From Climacium dendroides (Eukaryota > Streptophyta > Bryopsida > Hypnales > Climaciaceae): a DNA stretch of 64,000 bases. Made by a program: the position numbers and the translations under genes. Below, in pieces: positions 57,330 to 64,000 of the stretch (the first letter of the stretch is position 1; each line of letters opens with the position of its first letter). The DNA lies in contig OX467083.1 in the NCBI GenBank assembly GCA_950106755.1, positions 22,687,029-22,751,028 of the forward strand, in the 5' to 3' direction. The notes below the pieces were generated by a model, which had not been told where the DNA came from, searched no databases, and was given only the letters and a program-made list of their open reading frames with translations.

Positions 57330-58610
57330 TTAGTGAAAGTATCGTATTGCATAAATCTAAATTTATGCCATGTTGGCCCCTAGTACTAGTGAGCAACTTG
57401 TCAAATGTTAACCTTCTAGCATATAGCAATGGAGTGTCTCTCTACAACTCCACTACTATGTCTTTGAAGTTGTGTACATCTTGCTCATCCTCCACTATCA
57501 TGTTGTGGAGAATACAACAAGCAAACATAGTATTTGCAATGACTTCTATACTCAATTGTCAATATGGTTTTCTAATAATGGCAAATCAGACTTGAAGTAC
57601 ACCAAACCAACGCTTTGCGTCTTTGTGAAGTGCCTCTTGTTGTTGTTGTGTAAAATACCTCTTTTTCTCATCGGTTGGTTGGTGGATACATTGTACAAAA
57701 AAAGACCAAGGAGGATAGATGCCATTAATCAAAAGGTAATACCGATTGTATTGGCACCCATTGACTAGGAACTATGTATCTTGCCGCTTACTAGTTAACA
57801 TGTTATGTATCAATGGGGAGCGGTCCAAAACATTGAGGTCATTGTTATACCCCAGGAGTCCAAAGAAAGCATGTCAAATGTGCAAATCCTCAATGGCTAT
57901 GGCCTTAAGAATAATTGACTTTTTACCACATCTATCCCCAAAGTCACCTTGCGAAGCCCATGGGAACATAGTATATATAATCTAATGAAGCAAACATACC
58001 TACTAAATCTTGAGCTTCATTGGAGGCTAAGTGCTTGTCAAAGTCTTTGTGTGTTGGTTGTTTCAAATGATGCTCCTCAAAAATCACTTGAATTGTCACA
58101 CAAAACCTCTTCGTGGACCATCACAAATTGTGATACACAATTGTATTACATGTGCAACAAATAATATCCATTAGTGGCCTCCGAACAAATGTCATATGAA
58201 AGCATACAAAATGCAGTAATGATCTTTTGATGCGGAGACAATCCCATATATCCAAATGCATCTCTCTTCTGTACAAAGTAAGAGTTATGAGTACAAATTT
58301 TGTCCATGATAGATACAAACAAGGAACAATGCATTCTATAGTGCTATCAAAACAAAGAAGCTCCATACACAGGGGATTCATCCTAGTATGCATTTCATGG
58401 CAATCTCTATCTACATTAGGAGCTTTCCCCAAACAAGGTCCACCTCCAATGGAAGGCCTAGTGAACCCATTGTTAATCCTAAATCCTACATCCAAATTCA
58501 TGGTTGTAGTGAGTTCCTCCTTCTCATCACTATCATTGAATAAATCCTGGCTAGCTTGGAAGCAAGCCTTCCAAGCATCCATCCTTGAACTCTCTTTGCA
58601 AAATACACAA
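57330..58610 (-). pseudogene. PIF/Harbinger transposase, broken
   Basis: In reverse the order is MGLSPHQK..TAFCMLSYDI, EEHHLKQPTHKDFDKHLA, GMFASLDYIY (first catalytic Asp), KKSIILKAIAIEDLHI, HAFFGLLGYNNDLNVLDRSP (second Asp), NGIYPPWSFFVQCIH, HKDAKRWFGVLQ and CCILHNMIVEDE. This is the full plant PIF/Harbinger DDE transposase layout. The position usually holding the catalytic Glu (KDVERAFG in the family) is Lys here. Stops include TGG-to-TGA before HAFFG and a CpG-type CGA-to-TGA before FAIIR, plus frame shifts. It faces the partner pseudogene at 53.6-54.5 kb. Confidence 0.82.
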
Positions 58611-58619
58611 AATGCTCAC

Positions 58620-59408
58620 AAAAAAGCTCTCCAAGAATTCTACAAAAAATTGTTGGAAAAGAGCCAAAGAAGTCACAGCCAGAAAACGCCACAACCAAAT
58701 TAGACCCTATCTTTCAATTGAAGCTTGTTAGTGTGTTAAGTAGCTTCTAATTTGATTTTCAAAATTAATGACTATTAATCATTCAAAGAAAACATTGACT
58801 AGTATACAAAGTGTTGACTAGCTTTGAGAGGGTCATGTTCTATCCAACGCTAGGGGGGCTCTTTTCACTAGGCATTGTCCAAATAAAAAGCCCACCCATG
58901 GACATTTGGCCAAGCAACAATGGCCATGTTTTAAGAACATTGTCACGTTTGTCTTGTATATGGGGCTGGGACAACCAATAGGTGGCCCGATCTCACTTAT
59001 TGTCCCCACAATAGCATTGGCTGAGCCTGTTTGGCAACTGGGGAAATTAAAAAATTTAGAATTTCTCCTTAGCAGAGCATGGATGGGAAAATTGAATCAT
59101 GCACAGAGTTTCACAATTGTCAGTATTTTCTGAAATAGTCTTGTGCAAAGCAACAAAGTCTGTCTTCAAAAATAAGACGGCAAATATCATAGCAAGAAAT
59201 TCTAAGGAGATTTGAAGTCTTTTTTTAAACCATGATGTGCTGAAATTTGTGGGAGCTTGAGTCAATACAAGGTTATCAAAGGATTGGGACACTTTGGCCG
59301 TTTGGACGGTGGGGAGTTCTGTGGCAACAATAGACAGGGTACTATTGTGACACACTAAGCAGCCTTTACCGTAGGAAATTGACCACCCCACGGTGGTGAT
59401 GCTTTAAG
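58620..59408. other. Gene-free sequence
   Basis: No supported gene or element. ORFs here are short and lack motifs. Confidence 0.4.
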
Positions 59409-59412
59409 TTAA

Positions 59413-59640
59413 CCCTTAAACGTCAAGGCAAATGTTTTGCTTCCAATGAATGACATAGAACCTCTCCATGTAGGACGGAAGTACAACTATCCATCCTCCA
59501 AATTTTATGGGAAAAGGAAACGTCTTCTACAGTAGCTTATCTCCCAAAGTCCCAATGAATGCTTTTTCATTTTTTTAAGTCGCAATTCACATCGTATTCA
59601 AACAGATGATTTCCATGGTGACCGGCTCGTCGTTTAAGGG
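59413..59640. mobile_element. piggyBac-like MITE, short family (228 bp)
   Basis: TTAA at 59409-59412, then CCCTTAAACGTCAAGG; the right end is CGTCGTTTAAGGG followed by TTCA (one mismatch from TTAA). Collinear with 28178-28423 and 29899-30118, and with 17621-17854 in reverse. Confidence 0.75.
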
Positions 59641-59888
59641 TTCAACATAAACTTTGTCCCGTCACTTTCATACCCTTTGCGAAAAAAGAGACTGGAAGTG
59701 CGTTATCAATCCCCACTCCCCATGAAACAGGGTAAATCTTTTGATGAGCAGGACGGAATATTCATTGCAAAAAACCGCATCCTCTTCCTGTCAGCGCGCA
59801 GATTCATGTGGGATGCACTGTACTTGTGGAATGTGGACTTGCCAATGAGTAATGAGCTTGGAGGATTCGGGTTTTGAAGGTTGAGGCG

Positions 59889-60858
59889 ATGGCGATCGCC
59901 AGGGCACTTCGGGCGGCAGGGAAGCAGATGACAGCCACGGCACGACCCGTGCGCTTGATTCGCCCTGTGCGCAAGAAGTCCCGGGCCGAGAGGGATCCCG
60001 CGTTGCCGGTGCGAGCGCCTCAAGGGCAAGAGATTTGGGACACTCCGAACATCAAAATGGCCGTGGGCATGGCGGTGGCTGTTGTGCTTGCGAAGCTGAC
60101 CATGATGGTACGCAATCCTTAGGGTTTCCGATTAGGGTTTCTCCATCATTTAGCATGTCTGTGTTCTGAGTTCTGGTTTGCTGCTTCTTCTTCTTTAGTA
60201 CGACGAGTCGCTAGAACCGGCGAGAATTGAGCGGCAAGCGAAGGAGTTCGCTGAGGTGCAGGCCAGCTTGAAGCCCTTGACTGAAGAACAATGGGAGGAG
60301 ATTCAGGAGCTTCGGCCACGGACCCCGTTTGAGTCCAAAATTGGCCGCTCTCATGCGCGCATTCGGACTGGCGAAGCATTAAGCCTTGTAAGTTTGTTCG
60401 ATTCCCATCTCCTGAAATCTCTTCCGTTTTGGATGCCATAGACTAGGAGTTTATGTGTAGGCTCAACCATCAAGGATTCGAGGTTTGAAAATGACCAATT
60501 CGATTTGATCTTGTTGTGTAAAAATGATTCAGATGGAACCTGATTTTATATCACTAGAATCAGTGAAGCACGTTGCATGTATTGGCCAGAAATGACTCAA
60601 AATAGTCCTTGTATGACCTATTCAAGACTGCCAACAAAAAAACGTGAACCCCTACAAGGGTCTCTTTGTCGTTTAGGTTGAAGATCTGAGATGCTAAATT
60701 TCGGAAACGGAAAGCTTTAGAGTTGCTGATGAGGTTTATTGGACGATGTTTGCATGTGCTGCACAAACCAGGAGGATATCAAGGACTGGGCTACTGATGT
60801 TCTCGTTGAGGCCATGATGCGGAAGGAGGAAACCGTGCAACGATCTCTGCAAAGCTAA
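59889..60858 (+). CDS. Small predicted organellar membrane protein, three exons (164 aa)
   Basis: Exons are 59889-60107, 60199-60387 and 60772-60858. All introns are GT-AG and phase 0, and the joined frame ends at TAA 60856-60858. The N-terminus (MAIARALRAAGKQ...RPVRLIRPVRKK) is rich in Arg/Ala with no acidic residues for 35 positions, like a mitochondrial or plastid presequence. A hydrophobic segment MAVGMAVAVVLAKLTMM follows the IWDTPNIK motif. The soluble part reads EVQASLKPLTEEQWEEIQEL, RPRTPFESKIGRSHARIRTG and EALSLEDIKDWATDVLVEAM. I do not recognise the family. Splice sites, the presequence-like start and codon quality make it a real gene. An upstream in-frame TTG is not a likely start; ATG 59889 is preferred. 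It converges with the bL35 gene. Confidence 0.8.
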
Positions 60859-61860
60859 TCTTGAGCTTCATTTCAATTTTCCTGCTAGGAAGCTCACAAA
60901 GCAGACATCCGCTGACGAAGTTGGAATCATTTAGTCGCTTGTGGATTTGATTTGATCGGCTTTGATGGAAATTGCGAGACCACGAAGCCCAGACTGGGTC
61001 TTGCTCTGCCAGTTTAGCTGGGGATCCCCTGAGGCTTCTTTGTATCCATTGTGTTTCATATTCAGGGCCTGATGTGATGGTGGTCTCCACTTCCAACAGT
61101 TGATGAAAAATACTTTACTGGGGTTCCCAACCCATCTTAGTGCCATCATTATTCTCTAGGCTCCTGTCCTTGTAAAATAGATATGAGGCGACGAGAACCG
61201 GCCGGTTTCATTGTGTACAGGATACCGTATGAGCTTCACCCTGTAAATAAATCTGCAGGAGCATTGAGTTGTAGCTGAGGTTATGAAATTTCATACAAAA
61301 ATTCATACAAAAATAATCCAGAGTTCCATTCTATGCCACGTTGCCTTCATTAAAATTTGTTAATGGTATGTTCACTTGTGCATTGTTTTTCAATTAGAGC
61401 GGCAAGAATGCTAGAAGAAATTTCGCAGTGATTTCGATCCTAAGACTTTTATTTTCCATATATTCACTATTACATGACCCCTTAAGATTTTCGGTTTTGC
61501 ATGCTGACACATTGTTCTGTGTGACAAAGTGCGACTTTTTGACACATAGATGGTCAGGGACCAAAAGTATGGAGCATTTTTATATTGATTATGAAACACT
61601 CACTTTCTATTACTCAATTCTTTCATGGGGACTAAAACATAAGGACAAAAATAGAGGCTTCAAATCCTCACACTTTGCCAAAGTTGTAATTGCTTTTATG
61701 AACCAATGACATCATGGATAAAAGATCCAATAGAATAGAAGGCATACACACTCCATAAATGAATGCACAAAAGAATTGGGTTGAAAGGAAAAAATTAATT
61801 GCCACGATGTTGTTTTCTAAATAGACTTCCTAATCAACATACTTCTACTTCAACGTACTT
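60859..61860. other. Intergenic region between two convergent genes
   Basis: It would hold the 3' UTR of the upstream gene and that of bL35. An AATAAA-like signal (GTAAATAAATC) is at about 61246. No further gene. Confidence 0.5.
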
Positions 61861-63281
61861 CTACTTCTTGGTCCTCAAGTAGGGCAATGCACCAATGACG
61901 TTTTGCCAATCGCAATGCTTCACATCAGTCTGCAAAGGCCACCCACAAAACAAAGCCATCCATTAAGAGATAGCAAACACAAATATGCTCCCCATATACA
62001 TTTTCAAAACCCTAATTAGAGGAATCTTTTGGTTCATAAAGCAGAATACATTCAACTCACACAAGCACAAGACAGGGAAACAAAAATCAAGGATAGTAGT
62101 GGTGTAGACGACCCACTATGTAGTATAGTCCCAACATTCTACAAGCAACGTCATATCAATTATAAAGAAGACCTTGGTGAATTTATAAAAAGAACTCATA
62201 AATACTTGAATAAGGGGGTGCCATAAAATCAACCCTAAACCTAATCCCATCAAAACCTACCAGTTGCATCCATTAACAAAATTTAGAATAGTTCAAGATA
62301 TTTTATTGTTGAGTGCCATAAGGATTTTCAATGGTCTTATATTGACTCTACAATGATACAAATGACATGAACAATTCAAGATATTTTATTGTAGAAGTGC
62401 CTTGAAGATTTTGAATGGTTTGAGATTGACATTCTACAATGACATGAATGACATGCACAACATGACAATCTTAGAATTGACAAAATTGGATCCCATTTGA
62501 TTTTACAACAAACCACCTTAAATACTAAGCATGTGCATCCTTGTACTTGCACTAGCCTTAGTGCACCGACCTTATCGGTAACTCTCCTTGTCCACCTAAT
62601 ATGGGTTTACGATTTCCAAAGGTCTTCAAAGAGCCCCAAAGCTGAGATTGGGGGCATTCATCTTCAAAGCATTGCAGCTGGAAAAAAAACACCCTATTCT
62701 AATGTGGATTTAAACTCCAAACCCTCTACAGTTCAAACCATCCAGGAATTCACCATACCCTAACATGAGAGACAAATCTGCGTGGAGGGACATACCTTGC
62801 CAGATAGCCGATTCTTCCGCTTGGTGGTCTTCTTCTGCAGGAGATGCGCCCTTCCAGCAGACCTCCTCGTGATCTTGCCACTCCCAGTCACACTAAACCT
62901 CTTGGCGGAAGCCTGCCAATTCATCAATCCGCATCAGCAACTAATCAAATCCCCAAAACGCACACACTAAGATTCACCGACAATGGAACCCACCAAACTA
63001 CCAATTACATCCGAAATTCCGAATAACAATATGCCACCCTAGTCAAAGAATGGCTCGAATCTCAAATACCACGCAGTCCCCACCTTGTGAGACTTGAGCT
63101 TGTACCCCGCGGCAGCGACGGGCTGCGCCACGAGCCTCCGACATGGCAGCTTGAGCGCAGGGGCGGAGACAGAGACAGCCTTGAGGGACAAACCCTTGAA
63201 AGAAGAGAGGAGCGAGACCGCGGCATTGCTGCTGCTGGGCCTGCTTGTTGCCGCAGGAGTGAGGATTGCGTGAAGCATCAT
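61861..63281 (-). CDS. RPL35: Plastid 50S ribosomal protein bL35, three exons (127 aa)
   Basis: Exon 1 is 63281-63084, exon 2 is 62912-62796, exon 3 is 61929-61861 (TAG). Introns are GT-AG, phase 0, 171 and 866 bp. Residues 1-55 are a Ser/Ala-rich transit peptide ([20 protein letters not shown]...). The mature part is bL35: GYKLKSHK | [37 protein letters not shown] | [20 protein letters not shown], then KK and the stop. It is a component of the large subunit of chloroplast ribosomes. I set the start at 63281 because a normal transit peptide begins there; an in-frame ATG at 63362 would add 27 residues. Length and motif order match plant plastid L35. The last exon is only 22 codons and is easily missed. 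Confidence 0.93.
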
Positions 63282-64000
63282 GGCGTAAGGAATGCTGCGG
63301 CAAACACCCAAAGAGGAAATGAAATGTGGAGTGTCAGGAGAATTACTAAGGAATTCTAACACACCGTCGTTGTTGATGCTTGTTGCTGTGAAGCTTGGTG
63401 GCTGTCATCGGGCGTCAAGCATTTCGAGGAGTATGAAAAAGCTTATCCTGCTTCCAGTTTGAGAAGATAACGTCGCGAACTCGCGACGGATGCCAGTCCC
63501 CCACCACGCCTTTTTGTTCATAAGGTAATGCTCTTCACTTATGTAGATTGTGGTGTTCAGTAGATTCTAAATGTGTACCTGTCAGCAACATTTACTATAA
63601 TTCTAATTTATTCATTGACTAAGGTACCTAAGTGCAGCCAAATAAACAACCAAACATTGTTCCTATAATTAAATTGCCTATTTTTTGGGTGGATCTTGTT
63701 GAAATTAAAAGATTAACAATAGTTTAGAGTCCCTTCTCATTTATTTTTTGGACACTATATGAATATAATCTAAATTTTGAAAGTGAAAAAAAGAGGTATA
63801 TTCAAAAGTAATCCTAACCTCTCATGAATAGACGGAGTATGTTTTAGGCAAGAATATGTATGCTTTGGTTTTATAAAGGGATCTATATGAAGCATGGTTA
63901 TTTTAGGCATTTGGCAAGAGATTTATATCTAATTAGATTAGTTTATTCTTTATCGCTAAAAGGATGAATTCTATCATTGAGTGTCAGCCAAAAATTCTTA
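63282..64000. other. Upstream flank of bL35 and window end
   Basis: This includes the bL35 promoter/5' UTR (63282 to about 63500, higher GC). The rest is AT-rich and gene-free. Confidence 0.45.

Noticed and set aside
58146..58703. Plus-strand ORFs over the Harbinger transposase
   Set aside because: They are antisense shadows; the reverse strand carries the family motifs.

Overview
This is a piece of a plant nuclear genome: AT-rich, transposon-rich and gene-poor. The best evidence is a spliced, nucleus-encoded plastid ribosomal protein bL35 at the right end (61861-63281, minus strand). GT-AG introns also fit two other genes, at 59889-60858 and 44520-45362. Nothing fixes the species. A land plant, perhaps a seed-free one, is the most I would say.

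Layout. From 1 to about 12.0 kb (plus strand) lies a long, decayed rolling-circle transposon of the Helentron/Helitron2 type. In order it carries an RPA1-like gene, an OTU cysteine-protease-like ORF, a Rep-helicase (DUF6570-like N-terminus, HUH Rep, Pif1-like helicase), an endonuclease/exonuclease/phosphatase (EEP) ORF, and a second OTU-like domain joined to about 700 residues I do not recognise. A 1.25 kb solo LTR interrupts copy 1. A second copy lies in reverse at 33.5-41.4 kb. It lacks the solo LTR and so preserves the empty site, but has its own 231 bp MITE, and it is cut off at both ends. Both copies carry many nonsense and frameshift mutations, mostly at different positions.

Between and beyond the copies (12-33 kb, 41.4-59.6 kb) are mostly small non-autonomous DNA transposons. 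They include TTAA-flanked piggyBac-like MITEs (short family of about 230 bp, long family of about 0.6-1.2 kb), TA-flanked Stowaway-like elements, foldback hAT-like elements (one with a clean 8 bp target duplication), a CACTA-like foldback, and a MITE family with GGNNAATTT...TTAAAATGGC-type ends. There is also a decayed PIF/Harbinger element with a broken transposase (57.3-58.6 kb) and a broken Myb/NAM-associated partner (53.6-54.5 kb). Satellite and minisatellite arrays sit at 31.3-31.85 kb and 44.14-44.48 kb.

Host genes. An intact two-exon gene of unknown function (226 aa) lies at 44.5-45.4 kb just downstream of a CpG-rich minisatellite, and a truncated duplicate lies at 20.4-21.0 kb. At 59.9-63.3 kb a three-exon gene for a small, probably organellar membrane protein and the three-exon plastid bL35 gene converge. 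This last stretch is the only part that looks like ordinary genic euchromatin.
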